Shown: positions 36,965 through 46,238 of the stretch, piece by piece
Numbering within the stretch: position 1 is the first letter of the stretch
Layout: every line of letters starts with the position of its first letter
From: Strigomonas culicis
Lineage: Eukaryota; Euglenozoa; Kinetoplastea; Trypanosomatida; Trypanosomatidae
Length of the DNA stretch: 64,000 nucleotides
Assembly (NCBI GenBank): GCA_000482145.1
Contig: AUXH01000003.1
Location: 53,763 to 117,762, forward strand
Direction: 5' to 3'
Made by a program: the position numbers and the translations under genes
Notes under the pieces: model-generated
Seen by the model: the letters and a program-made list of their open reading frames with translations, nothing else
What the model was told of the DNA's origin: nothing
The model's database searches: none

Positions 36965-37205
36965 GGGGGAAAATGAATATATAATAAACAAAAAAAAAAT
37001 GAGATAACGAACTGTGGAAGCAAAAGAGACGTGTGAAGGTGGAACGAAAAGGACAAGTGAGAGCAGCACGACACTGGACATCTAAATCTGAGTAACAAGA
37101 ACATTGACATCATACAAATAAAAAACGATACTGTTCTCCGTATTCACAGAAAACCTACTTTGATGAAGAACCAATGTACAAGCTGTAGCCAAAAAATCAT
37201 CCCTC

Positions 37206-37598
37206 CTACAGATCCTCGCCATTCCACCGGAGTCCGGGCTTTGTGGTTGCACCACCGTAGCCAGTCAGTCGCGGCCCATAACGGTGGTCGCCCTTGATGT
37301 AGCCGCCGCGCATGCTGCCCGTGATGACGTACTGTCCGTAGGCCTTGATCGCCTCCGCCTTGGTGCCGTTTCGGTTCAAGATGGTCCCTGTCTTCACGGT
37401 GGCGTACCGCTGGGAGCGAGCGAACATGGAGTCGATCTTCTCCTGGAGCTCCGCCGGGGTGCAGCTCTCGACCCGCTCGCCCAGCTCCACGCGGATGGGA
37501 TAGAGGATGCCCGCGCGAGCCATGTTCTGGCTCTCACGCATCGAATCAATGATGCGGCAGAACACGGGCGCGCGCAGCGCACACGAACAACGAAGCAT
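37206..37598 (-). CDS. Small conserved-looking protein, probably mitochondrial
   Basis: A 130-residue protein. MLRCSCALRAPVFCR at the N-terminus is basic, without acids, and Cys/Ala-rich, like a presequence. The rest is soluble and compact: 'GILYPIRVELGERVESCTPAEL', then 'SMFARSQRYATVKTGTILN', and a Gly/Tyr-rich end ('GGYIKGDHRYGPRLTGYGGA'). A T/C tract and TTTTTAG lie 6 nt before the ATG at 37598, which supports this start over the internal Met20 or Met26. No family recognised. A mitoribosomal or respiratory-complex accessory subunit would fit the size, but that is a guess. Confidence 0.8.
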   Translation of the reverse strand: MLRCSCALRAPVFCRIIDSMRESQNMARAGILYPIRVELGERVESCTPAELQEKIDSMFARSQRYATVKTGTILNRNGTKAEAIKAYGQYVITGSMRGGYIKGDHRYGPRLTGYGGATTKPGLRWNGEDL

Positions 37599-37604
37599 AC
37601 GATA

Positions 37605-37622
37605 CTAAAAAGGGAAAACAAA
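37605..37622 (-). promoter_or_regulatory. Candidate splice-leader acceptor
   Basis: The coding strand reads TTTGTTTTCCCTTTTTAG, followed by TATCGT and the ATG of the small mitochondrial-type gene. Confidence 0.5.
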
Positions 37623-37874
37623 TGAGGTACCTCTACGGATACAATGGTGAGCAAAGAAATAGAGAGAGCAATAAAGGGGGGAGGAGAAGGGGCAGAGATG
37701 ATGGCAAAGGAAAGGAAGAGCGAATGTCAATACAAGCAACAGAAACAGGAACGAATAATTGAGTAAAGACAGATAAAAACAGTGTATCGAGATCTAACTC
37801 TTTTTTTTTTAATTCTCTTCGAAAGAAAACAATAAGAAGTGTAAGAAAAGGTAAAAAGGGGAAAAGCAAATGTA

Positions 37875-40800
37875 TCACTTGGCACTCTTCTTCTCAAGTG
37901 CTGAAAGCGTGGCCACGTACGCCGTAGCGATTGACGCACGTGCCCCGTCCATACGCCCGCTTTCCGTTGCCGGTGTGGTCCGTCCGCGTTGCTTCCTGCG
38001 CTCCAGGCTGGTGATCAACCCATCGCCCGTGCTGGCTGCTGCGCTCGCCAACTGACGACAGCAGTCGTATTCCCATGTGTGGAGATGGCTCCGCGGCTGG
38101 AACCGGAAGAGCAGTTCCCCTTCCGCGAGTCGCGCACGGTCCACGCGCGTGAGGGACTGCCTGCCCCCACAGGGCCGGATGCTGACGGACGCGCCCTGGC
38201 CCTCCGCCGCCGCCGCCACGGTCGGCGCCGGCTGGCTCAGCTGGTACCACGCCCGCCACGTCGCGCGCCACCGCTCGGCCAGCGCCGGCGGCGCCGCGGC
38301 CAGGAGCGCGCGGACGGTCTGCTGCGCCGCGTCCGCGCTCGACGCGGTGCGGTCCATGGAGCAGTAGTACAGCGCGACGTGCAGCCTCGCCAGCGGCCGC
38401 CGCGCCGGCCCCAGCCGCAGCGCAGCGGCCGCCGCGCGCTCGTCGCAGGCAGGGACATAGGGCAGCGCCTCCGTCAGACGGCCCTGCGCCAGCAGCGCGC
38501 ACGCGACGAGGCGCTGGAGGTGGAAGTGCTCATGCAGCAGCGGTACCCACTGCTCCTCCGAGAGGATGCCGTGGTACCACGCCACCGGACTGCCCCACCA
38601 ATGGCCGTGGAAGGGCTGCGCAGCGGAGATGGCCGCCGTCGTGGTGTGGCGACGGTAGAAGAGGATCTGAAAAAGGGCCTCCAGCACACTGAGGCGCGTC
38701 GTGTCGATGCCGGCGGCGGCGGCCATCGCGACGACCCGCAGCGCCTCTAGGACTCGCTCCGAAAAGGAGGAGTGTGTGTTCCGCGCGATGCACCGCAACG
38801 TGTACGTGATGAGAGCGCTGAGGTCGCGCGAGGCTGCCTCCTCCTTCGCTTCACACTCCCCCTCGCCGACGGCGGGCGGCGCCAAGGCTGTGCGGCACAG
38901 CATCGTGTACGTGGCGACCGGCTGCGTCGTGCCAAAGCGGAGCGACGACAGCGAGCGCAGCACCGGCAGCACAACGGCCGCGCGCGCGTCGGCAGCGATC
39001 GGCAGGCCGCGCGCCAGGCGCACCACCTGGTCCTCCCAGCGCGTGCCGGTCGCCGCATCCACCTCGCGCATCGCCACGTGCACGGCGCTCATGAATGCCA
39101 CAAACAAGTCGGCGGTGCAAGGGTCCTGCGTGGCACCTCCCGCCGCGGTGTCCGCCATGCACAGGAGGAGCCCATCCACGAACTGCGCCAGCTGCAGCGT
39201 CCTGCCGGGCGTCACAGGGCGGAAGAAGGCGTAGTCGTTCTCCCCATGCACACTCCAGTGGGGCGGCGCCAGCGGCGGCGCGGCGCGGATGCCATGCGAC
39301 AGCCGCCGCCGCGCGTCGTCCCTCCCGCGCTGCGCCTGACGGTGCTGCCGCCGCTCCGGGGCGACAAGGAAGTCCCAGCGGCGGCTCAGCTCCGCGGCGA
39401 GCTCGAGGCACGCGCGGCGAAGGAGACCCACGGTGGCAGGCTCCGCCCCCTTGCCGCACGCCTGCGCGCGCCGCAGCGCGGCCCCGCAGGCGGGGAGGAA
39501 CCCGCCGAAGAGCACCCGCAGCCCCTCCTGGTCGTACTGGTGCGCGGCACGCCGCTCGTGAACCGTGCCCAGTGCCTCTTCTTGGAGGACTCGTACAGCG
39601 TACAGGAAGAAATGCAGGGACACCAGAGGCGACAGCTTCGCGACCGTGTCCTTGTCAAGGGAGGCCTCCATAAACCTCAGCAGCACCAACCGGTTGTACG
39701 TCGCCGTCTTCCCCACGAGAGCCCGCAAGGCGCGCTTGTCATTGACACTGCACAAGAAGCTGGCGACGAGCTGCGCCTGTGGGACCCGGCCGCCAAACTT
39801 ACTGGAGCCCTTATCCGCCAGCAGCTCCGCGAGGAGGCAGTTCCAGTCGCGCAGCGACGGGTCCCGCAGCACCCCCGCCGCGCGCGCCAGAAGCGGCGCC
39901 ACGACAGCACTGCGAACGAGAGGTCCGCTCTGGCCGCCGACGGGACGCACACGCAGCCGCAGCAGCAGCTGCATCGCGGCGAGCTCGATGAGTAGTGGCG
40001 CCTGGTGCGCGGCGGCCAGCGACAGCAGCACCTCCACGTCCGCCGCGGCCTCGGGGGGTGGGGCTGCCGCCCCCTCCCCCGGCGCACGCGGCTGGGTCGG
40101 CAGCAGGTCTGCGACAAACCGCAGGTCGTGCGCCAACGTGGGGCACCTCGCGCGCAGCGCCTCGCACAGAAAGAGACCTGGCGGCGCCGCCTCTGCCGCG
40201 CCGGCGCGGTCGAGCGCCTGGCCCTTCTCGCGGAGCAGCTGCCCCACGGTGCGGCGGAGCGCGCAGCCCTCCCAACAGCGCGTGAGCGTCTCATGCGGAC
40301 GCGTCTCGGGCGGGGGCCCGCCCTCCTCCTCCCCTCGCCGCGCCGCCCGCACAGCGCTCGCGCGGGGCCTCGGTGGGAGCCGCACGGGCGAGGAGCGCGG
40401 CGGCAGCGCCAGCGCCAGCCGGTGGTCCTCCATCGCGCGCACCTCAGCGGCCGGCTCGGGCCCGACCTCCCACGCGGACAGCGCCAGCGCGTGCTGGCAG
40501 CGGCCGTGCAGCCGCAGCACGTCGCGGACCCAGCGCTCCCGGATGGCCGGGTTCGGCGCATAGCGCTGGCTCACGACGGCGGGAGAGACCAGTGAGAGCA
40601 GCGACAGGGCGGCCACCCCGTCACGCCGTCCCGCGGCGAGCAGGACAGGTCCCACCTCCTCCACGATGCGCGCGACGAACAGGTTATAAAAGACGCAGAC
40701 CTCATGCCAGATGTTCATCCCAATCACGAAGGCCGGCGCCTTGAGGTGTTGCGAGGCGAGCACCGAGAGCCACACGACCGAATCGAAGAAGCGCAGCGCG

Positions 40801-41522
40801 ATCTTCTCCACCTGCAGCCGCGTGTCCGCCTCCGCCGCAATGGCGGCCCCGTCCGGTAGCGCGTGCAGAAAGCGGTGGAAGAGTCGCCGCACCTCGGCGA
40901 GGGAGCGGCCGTCGACCGGCGCGCGCCGCGTCGGCTCGCCGCCGCGCTCCGCCTCGCGCACCCGCTGCCCCATCTCGTGGACGTGGTGGCGCAGCAGGCG
41001 CCACCGCTCCGCCCGCGGCATGCGCAGCGCGCACGCCTCCCGCTCCCAGCGGCAGACGGCCTCCAGAAACTCAAACAACCACGAGCAGCCCCGCTCTGCG
41101 GTCTCCGACCCGCGCGCATCCGCCGGTGTGCGCCGGGCGGAGACCGCCAGTGCGCCGCTGTGGGCCTGCGGGTGGTGCGGCGCTGACGGCCAGGGCGCAG
41201 AAGAGACAGCTGCGGCAGGCCCCGCGTGCGCTAGAAGATCCCACCGAAAGCTGGTGGGGAGCCACGGCGCGCCGCGCGGCCGCTCGGGCCGCGGCAGCGG
41301 CCGCAGCAGCGCCGCCCACTGCGTCGCGGGCAGCCGCCGCTGCTGTGTGCTGCCCTGCCGCGTGGTGACCCACAGCGGCCCCGCCGCTGGCATCCACCGG
41401 CCGAGGCCGCCTGCGCTGAGGGTGCCGCTCGAAAGGGTGGCGAGGCGGTGCGGGGTTGGCGTGCTCACGCGGAGCAGCGCAGGGAAGAGGGCGTGGGACG
41501 GTCCATCCTTACTACACTTCAT
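37875..41522 (-). CDS. Large orphan protein, function unknown
   Basis: A 1215-residue protein, very GC-rich and Ala/Arg/Leu-rich. The first 130 residues are Pro/Ser/Arg-rich and free of clear structure ('…RLATLSSGTLSAGG…', '…TTRQGSTQQRRLPATQW…') and could include an organellar targeting region. From about 140 onward it reads as almost continuous amphipathic helices with regular Leu/Ala spacing, suggesting an alpha-solenoid. I cannot match the repeats to PPR, TPR or HEAT with confidence. There are no catalytic motifs or membrane helices. The C-terminal part has 'RFQPRSHLHTWEYDCC'. TTATTAG lies 2 nt before the ATG. A mitochondrial RNA-metabolism or ribosome-assembly protein is one possibility. 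Confidence 0.8.
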   Translation of the reverse strand: MKCSKDGPSHALFPALLRVSTPTPHRLATLSSGTLSAGGLGRWMPAAGPLWVTTRQGSTQQRRLPATQWAALLRPLPRPERPRGAPWLPTSFRWDLLAHAGPAAAVSSAPWPSAPHHPQAHSGALAVSARRTPADARGSETAERGCSWLFEFLEAVCRWEREACALRMPRAERWRLLRHHVHEMGQRVREAERGGEPTRRAPVDGRSLAEVRRLFHRFLHALPDGAAIAAEADTRLQVEKIALRFFDSVVWLSVLASQHLKAPAFVIGMNIWHEVCVFYNLFVARIVEEVGPVLLAAGRRDGVAALSLLSLVSPAVVSQRYAPNPAIRERWVRDVLRLHGRCQHALALSAWEVGPEPAAEVRAMEDHRLALALPPRSSPVRLPPRPRASAVRAARRGEEEGGPPPETRPHETLTRCWEGCALRRTVGQLLREKGQALDRAGAAEAAPPGLFLCEALRARCPTLAHDLRFVADLLPTQPRAPGEGAAAPPPEAAADVEVLLSLAAAHQAPLLIELAAMQLLLRLRVRPVGGQSGPLVRSAVVAPLLARAAGVLRDPSLRDWNCLLAELLADKGSSKFGGRVPQAQLVASFLCSVNDKRALRALVGKTATYNRLVLLRFMEASLDKDTVAKLSPLVSLHFFLYAVRVLQEEALGTVHERRAAHQYDQEGLRVLFGGFLPACGAALRRAQACGKGAEPATVGLLRRACLELAAELSRRWDFLVAPERRQHRQAQRGRDDARRRLSHGIRAAPPLAPPHWSVHGENDYAFFRPVTPGRTLQLAQFVDGLLLCMADTAAGGATQDPCTADLFVAFMSAVHVAMREVDAATGTRWEDQVVRLARGLPIAADARAAVVLPVLRSLSSLRFGTTQPVATYTMLCRTALAPPAVGEGECEAKEEAASRDLSALITYTLRCIARNTHSSFSERVLEALRVVAMAAAAGIDTTRLSVLEALFQILFYRRHTTTAAISAAQPFHGHWWGSPVAWYHGILSEEQWVPLLHEHFHLQRLVACALLAQGRLTEALPYVPACDERAAAAALRLGPARRPLARLHVALYYCSMDRTASSADAAQQTVRALLAAAPPALAERWRATWRAWYQLSQPAPTVAAAAEGQGASVSIRPCGGRQSLTRVDRARLAEGELLFRFQPRSHLHTWEYDCCRQLASAAASTGDGLITSLERRKQRGRTTPATESGRMDGARASIATAYVATLSALEKKSAK

Positions 41523-41891
41523 AAACTAATAAGAAATAAATATATTAAAAAAAAAAGAACACGAAGGACGCTGCGCGTACCTGACAATACACGCGAACAC
41601 AAGCACTAGGGAAGACGAGAAGCAAAAACGGGAGAGAAGCGAAGAACACGTGTGAGCACTGTGGAGGTGCGCGTGAGGGAAATCGGCTGCGGATCACAGC
41701 GAGCCGTCGAGCTAGATTGTGAAACACCATGCATGCAACTACAGTATCATGTTGAACGAATAAAGGGACAAAAAATATATATAGAATCAAGAAAAAAGAA
41801 TTGCATTTCATAAGAACGGAAAGAGAAGAAAGAAAAAAAAACGATAGGTGCACTGCACTCACGAACATACGCTTCTCATGAACGATACGCT
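41523..41891. other. Intergenic spacer
   Basis: AT-rich, with poly-A near 41548-41557 and 41833-41842. It holds the acceptor region of the orphan gene and the 3' flank of the GPX-like gene. No gene seen. Confidence 0.55.
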
Positions 41892-42731
41892 TTACTCCGT
41901 TTCTGCACCTGGGGACGTGGCAATGAGGATGGGAACGGAGTCCGGTGACCGATTAACAGGCGGCTCTCCACTTTCCGACGGGGTATTCGTCTTCACATTC
42001 TCCATGGGGGAATGCGGCTCATTGGCCTTATGCGCAGTTGTTGCAGGTCCGGCTGCCTCTGCCGCCACCGCTTCTGAGAGGGGCGGTGCCGCGGGCGGCG
42101 CCTCCTCGCTGCCCAGTACGGCCCGAATTTGGCTTTCAATCGCCTCTTCAGTGGACTCGGCCGCAAAACGCGCAACCGGGAGCCCGTTCTTGTCAACCAA
42201 GAAGTAAGTGAAATTCCACTTAATGGAAGACTGCCCGAGTGTACCCTTGATGCGCGACTTGAGGAAACTATAGAGCGGCAGCTCGTGGTCTCCGTTGACT
42301 TCGATCTTCGCCATGATGGGGAACTCAATGTCACCCAAAGAGGGAAACTGCATGGACAGACTCTCCGCGATCTCATCCGCGTTGCCCGGCTCCCCGCCGC
42401 CAAACTGATTGCACGGGAACGCGAGAATCTCCAGACCCTGTAGATGGAACTTCTTATACAAGGACGTCAGGTTGCGATAGCAGGACTCGGTGTATCCATT
42501 GCTGTCGCTCGCAACGTTGACTATCAGCAGGGCCGAGCCGCGGTGCTGCGCAATGTCATACAACTCCTTATAGCAGTTCAGTATCTTGAAGTCGTAGACA
42601 GTTTTGTCAGCATACTCTTTGTCCGCCAGCGTCTCTACGGTAGGCACCGTCATATGCTGGGTTGCCTCCATCGGCCCCGCAGCGGGCGCCTCCGGCTTTT
42701 CTGACTGCACTTGCTGTACTACCCCTGACAT
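41892..42731 (-). CDS. Glutathione-peroxidase-like protein lacking catalytic cysteines
   Basis: A 279-residue protein. The GPX fold spans about 44-205, with extra disordered tails (1-43 and 206-279). The peroxidatic-Cys motif reads V-A-S-D-S77-N-G-Y where the two active paralogues next door read V-A-S-Q-C-G-Y, so Cys is replaced by Ser with one inserted residue. The resolving Cys position (T-T-C-T-R-F in the paralogues) reads S-L-S126-M-Q-F. The other active-site residues are kept: Gln109 in 'FPCNQFGG', and Trp172-Asn173 in 'KWNFTYFLVD'. A Cys sits at 84, seven residues on, and could be a displaced thiol. It is most likely a pseudoenzyme with a binding or regulatory role. It is intact and under evident fold constraint, so not a pseudogene. 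Confidence 0.9.
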   Translation of the reverse strand: MSGVVQQVQSEKPEAPAAGPMEATQHMTVPTVETLADKEYADKTVYDFKILNCYKELYDIAQHRGSALLIVNVASDSNGYTESCYRNLTSLYKKFHLQGLEILAFPCNQFGGGEPGNADEIAESLSMQFPSLGDIEFPIMAKIEVNGDHELPLYSFLKSRIKGTLGQSSIKWNFTYFLVDKNGLPVARFAAESTEEAIESQIRAVLGSEEAPPAAPPLSEAVAAEAAGPATTAHKANEPHSPMENVKTNTPSESGEPPVNRSPDSVPILIATSPGAETE

Positions 42732-43634
42732 TCCAAACGTTCTTTCTTTATCGACAGAGATATAAAGACACGCCTTGGTGATGTGAGAATCAAAGTGAAG
42801 CGAAAGAAAAACAAAAGATCAAACGAGAAAACGAGAAAACGAAAAGGTGGAGTTAAAAAAAAACTCAATCCTATAATAACAACAATCACAGGGGAAAGAG
42901 AAATAAATATAAAAAAGTGTGCTTCTGTTTACCAAAGATGCTAATGACACACAATAAAAACAAAGTTAAAGAAAACCCGAAATGATATCCACTAGAAGTA
43001 CAGAGAAGAGGAGAGGAAGGGAGAAAAAAAAAAGATACGTACTCAAACGTATCTACATTCAGGATTATTGAATCCTGTGTCAGGGAGTGTGTCTCAATGT
43101 ACTACTCTTTTCTTTTCTGTTCCTTTATACATAGGAGTATAGGCATATCATTACTGATATAAGACAGATAAAAAAAAAGGAAAGTAAATATCGAAAAGGG
43201 AGAAAACTTTTTACAAAGCCATTCTTTTCTTTTTTTTTCTGATATATATAAAGAAACGGTAAAACGTTTAGACAGTTGTATATGTCTGAAATAAGGGAGG
43301 AACTCACTTTTTTTTTTGCAAAATTAACGAGGAGATAATCAAAACAAAATGAAGAAGCAAAGAAAAAAAAAAGCATCCAAAAGAGCAACAAAAGTAATAA
43401 CGGAGAAAGCGTCAGAAAACGTTGGGTATAAGTAAGTGTATATAAGTCTTGTGTACTCTTTTTTGATTGCTTTTTTTTTCTCTCAAAAGGTATAATAAAA
43501 CATTTTTTTAAAAAAAGGGGAGAAAAGGTGTATGTGTTCGTGGGCGAACACTCCTGTGCTACACTGTTTTCGGTTTTGGTATGATCGTTATTGAAATTTT
43601 CACGAGCTACCTGTCCGTTTGCCTTCCGCACCTG
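42732..43634. other. Long intergenic spacer
   Basis: About 900 bp and AT-rich, with poly-A/T runs (42855-42864, 43027-43036, 43308-43317, 43367-43376, 43500-43516). The long open frame on the minus strand is Phe/Leu/Lys low-complexity and I reject it. It is probably the 3' UTR of the cytosolic GPX gene. Confidence 0.5.
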
Positions 43635-44120
43635 CTACAGCAGCGGGGCGATCGCCTTCTCGATTGTCTCCGTGTCCGTGCCGGAGAGAAAGCGAGCGAC
43701 CGGCACGCCCTCCTTGTCGACCAGGAAGAAGTTGAAGTTCCACTTAATATCCACCGCGTCCGTCTTGGGGTCGTGCTGCTTCTCCTTGAGGTACGTGTAG
43801 AGCGGCAGGGCCTTATCTCCGTTGACCTCCACCTTCTCCAGCAGCGGGAACTCCGCCTTGAAGCGGGTGCACGTCGTCTGCTGGATCTCCTGCTCCGTGC
43901 CGGGCTCCTGCGCACCGAACTGATTGCACGGGAACGCGAGCACGGTGAAGCCCTGGTCCTTGAACTTGTTGTACAGCGCCGTGGCCGTTTCGTAGCCGCT
44001 CTTTGTGTAGCCGCACTGGCTCGCCACGTTCACGATGAGCAGTGGGTGGCCCTTGTGCTGCTGCAGGTCGTAAGGCTTGTGGTCCGCGCCGTTGACGGTG
44101 AAATCGTAAATAGAGGACAT
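43635..44120 (-). CDS. Cytosolic glutathione-peroxidase-type tryparedoxin peroxidase
   Basis: A 161-residue non-selenium GPX of normal length. Peroxidatic Cys36 lies in 'NVASQCGYTKSGY', Gln67 in 'FPCNQFGAQEPG', resolving Cys84 in 'QQTTCTRFKAEFP', and Trp127-Asn128 in 'KWNFNFFLVD'. In trypanosomatids this class uses tryparedoxin/trypanothione to reduce lipid hydroperoxides. There is no targeting sequence, so a cytosolic place is inferred; it ends AIAPLL. Most of the first half of the gene is nearly identical in DNA to the neighbouring membrane-anchored paralogue. Confidence 0.95.
   Translation of the reverse strand: MSSIYDFTVNGADHKPYDLQQHKGHPLLIVNVASQCGYTKSGYETATALYNKFKDQGFTVLAFPCNQFGAQEPGTEQEIQQTTCTRFKAEFPLLEKVEVNGDKALPLYTYLKEKQHDPKTDAVDIKWNFNFFLVDKEGVPVARFLSGTDTETIEKAIAPLL
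43830..44097 (-). repeat. GPX gene-conversion block, copy A
   Basis: About 268 bp matching 44890-45157 with roughly five mismatches. It includes runs of 139 and 108 identical bases. The rest of the two genes is clearly diverged. Confidence 0.9.
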
Positions 44121-44682
44121 GTCTCTGTAGAGGAAGCCTTAAAAAGGGAAAAGAGATATAGTGGGTATTTTTTTTATTGTTCGGTAGTGGAGAAGTGAAA
44201 CTAAAGGTATACAGACAGCGGTAAGAAGGTGCAGAAGAAGGGAAAGAAGAGTTCTATACTGAGAAGGTGACCATGGGTTTTATAAACACACACAAAAAAA
44301 AAAGCACATGAGAGCGAAAAGAATACTAATGGAATGAAACCGGTCAATTCACGTTGTATGTATCAACAAACAAAGAGGAGAAAAATGCTGAAAGAAAACA
44401 AGGGTATAGGTAAGCAAATGCACTCCGAGAATAAGTTTTCCTTTTTTTTTCGTTTATTATGTTTTTTTTAAAAAAATCATGTATATATTTAGTTTTAAAA
44501 AAAAAGAGAGAATTCAGGGAGTAGACGTTATCATCTCCTCATCCCTCGCGGACCGAAGGCGAGCAACGGAGCGAGGCGTTTTCCGTACACTTCGCCGCCA
44601 CCCTTTCATGATTCCTGCGCATGTGTACCGGCGTGTGTCGGGTCTCGGGATGGGACACTATTGGAAGCGGTGGCGGCGCACT
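44121..44682. other. Intergenic spacer
   Basis: AT-rich, with poly-T near 44168-44176 and poly-A near 44296-44304 and 44497-44505. It is the 3' flank of the membrane GPX gene and 5' flank of the cytosolic one. No gene seen. Confidence 0.55.
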
Positions 44683-45276
44683 TCACATCTTGGGGTTCGA
44701 CAGCAGCGGCAGCAGGCTCTTCTCCATCGTCTCCGCGCTCGTGCCGGGCGAGAAGCGGGCCACCGGCACGCCCTCCCCGTTGACGAGGAAGAAGGTGAAG
44801 TTCCACTTGATCGCCGCGCTGCCAAAGATGCCCGTCTTGGTGTGCTGCAGGTACGCCCACAGCGGATGCGCGTCCGCGCCGTTGACCTTCACCTTCTCCA
44901 GCAGCGGGAACTCCGCCTTGAAGCGGGTGCACGTCGTCTGCTGGATCTCCTGCTCCGTGCCGGGCTCCTGCGCACCGAACTGATTGCACGGGAACGCGAG
45001 CACGGTGAAGCCCTGGTCCTTGAACTTGCTGTACAGCGCCGTGGCGGCCTCGTAGCCGCTCTTTGTGTAGCCGCACTGGCTCGCCACGTTCACGATGAGC
45101 AGTGGGTGGCCCTTGTGCTGCTGCAGGTCGTAAGGCTTGTGGTCCGCGCCGTTGACGACAAACTCGTAAATGCTCTTCGCCGCGACACGGGGAGTTGACT
45201 TGAACATGACGAAAGGAACGACCAAAAAGAGAGAAGCTGCTCCGACAATGATAGCGGTTGTAATCCACGATACCAT
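44683..45276 (-). CDS. Membrane-anchored glutathione-peroxidase-type tryparedoxin peroxidase
   Basis: A 197-residue protein. Residues about 4-24 form a hydrophobic N-terminal anchor (MVSWITTAIIVGAASLFLVV), followed by a basic linker and a complete GPX domain: Cys68, Gln99, resolving Cys116, and Trp-Asn in 'KWNFTFFLVNGEG'. The anchor could place it in the ER or the mitochondrial outer membrane; organellar GPX isoforms are known in trypanosomatids. It ends SNPKM with no glycosome signal. A C/T-rich tract and TTTTGAG lie 2 nt before the ATG. Confidence 0.93.
   Translation of the reverse strand: MVSWITTAIIVGAASLFLVVPFVMFKSTPRVAAKSIYEFVVNGADHKPYDLQQHKGHPLLIVNVASQCGYTKSGYEAATALYSKFKDQGFTVLAFPCNQFGAQEPGTEQEIQQTTCTRFKAEFPLLEKVKVNGADAHPLWAYLQHTKTGIFGSAAIKWNFTFFLVNGEGVPVARFSPGTSAETMEKSLLPLLSNPKM
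44890..45157 (-). repeat. GPX gene-conversion block, copy B
   Basis: This is the partner of 43830-44097, offset by 1060 bp in direct orientation. Confidence 0.9.
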
Positions 45277-45278
45277 AA

Positions 45279-45322
45279 CTCAAAACAAAAGGGGGGAGAA
45301 AGAAGAGGAAGGGGGGGAAAGA
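45279..45322 (-). promoter_or_regulatory. Strong candidate splice-leader acceptor, 2 nt from ATG
   Basis: The coding strand has a long C/T run ending TTTTGTTTTGAG, then TT and the ATG of the membrane GPX gene. Confidence 0.55.
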
Positions 45323-46238
45323 AGTGAGGACAAATCCGAGTGCCAACAAGCTTTGAACCATTTATGGCACTACATTCATATACAGGATGTGCAAGAAAGA
45401 AAGAAAACAAAATTTACTTCCAAACTTCCTCATAAAAATGATTGCTTGCCTTATTGATTTATTTGTTTGTTTGTTTTTCTTTTTTTTTTAGTAGATAATA
45501 AATACACCTAAATGAGCACCGTTCAGTCACTCACAGTGACATGTAAGCACTTTTAGGCGATATCATCATTAAAAAGTGAAGAAAAGAGAATTGAACACTA
45601 ATAATTACTTTTTTCAGAGATTTTTAAATAAAAAAGAGAAAAATAAAAGAAAAAAGAAAGAAACTAAAATGTTTTTTCAACAATAATCTCATTATAGTAG
45701 AGTGATGCAGATTTGTCAACAGAAACACTGGATTATCGGCATCAACGTGATAATGTGTGTATGTGTACCATATGTGTCAATCTACGCTATGCACTTCATT
45801 GGCGTGTGTTTAATCCTGGGAGTGTGCCAACATTCTGATAAAAGGACATTATTTCTTTCTTTTATTAGTATGTACGTATCAATATCAACAACAAAAAGAG
45901 AGAAAGAAAAAGACAACTTTATCAGAGGGCCACAACACATAGACGAGGACTAAGAGAAACAATTAACAGAGAAAAAAAAGAGATGCTAAGAAATGGGGCT
46001 TACCGAATTGAGCGTTGCAAAAGTAAAAAATAATTGCGAGGGTAAAAAAAGGTGGTACAACAGTAAAAAAAAGCAAATTGGGAGGAAAAAAGGAGCAAAA
46101 CAAAAACGCACCGATTCAACTGAAGAGAGAATTGCACTAAATGTAGGTGCTTTTCTTTTGCTTTCCTTTTGCTTTTTTTCATCCTCTTTATTTTTTTTCT
46201 TTTTTTTTTTAAAGAGAGAACTCTGCTTCATCTTTTGT
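45323..46238. other. Long intergenic spacer
   Basis: AT-rich, with poly-T near 45479-45490 and 46190-46211 and a TTTG microsatellite near 45458-45476. No gene or RNA recognised. It is probably mostly the 3' UTR of AsnA. Confidence 0.5.

Noticed and set aside
43125..43631. 168-codon minus-strand frame after the cytosolic GPX gene
   Set aside because: Phe/Leu/Lys low-complexity sequence made of homopolymer runs. It lies where the 3' UTR should be and has no orthology-like patches.
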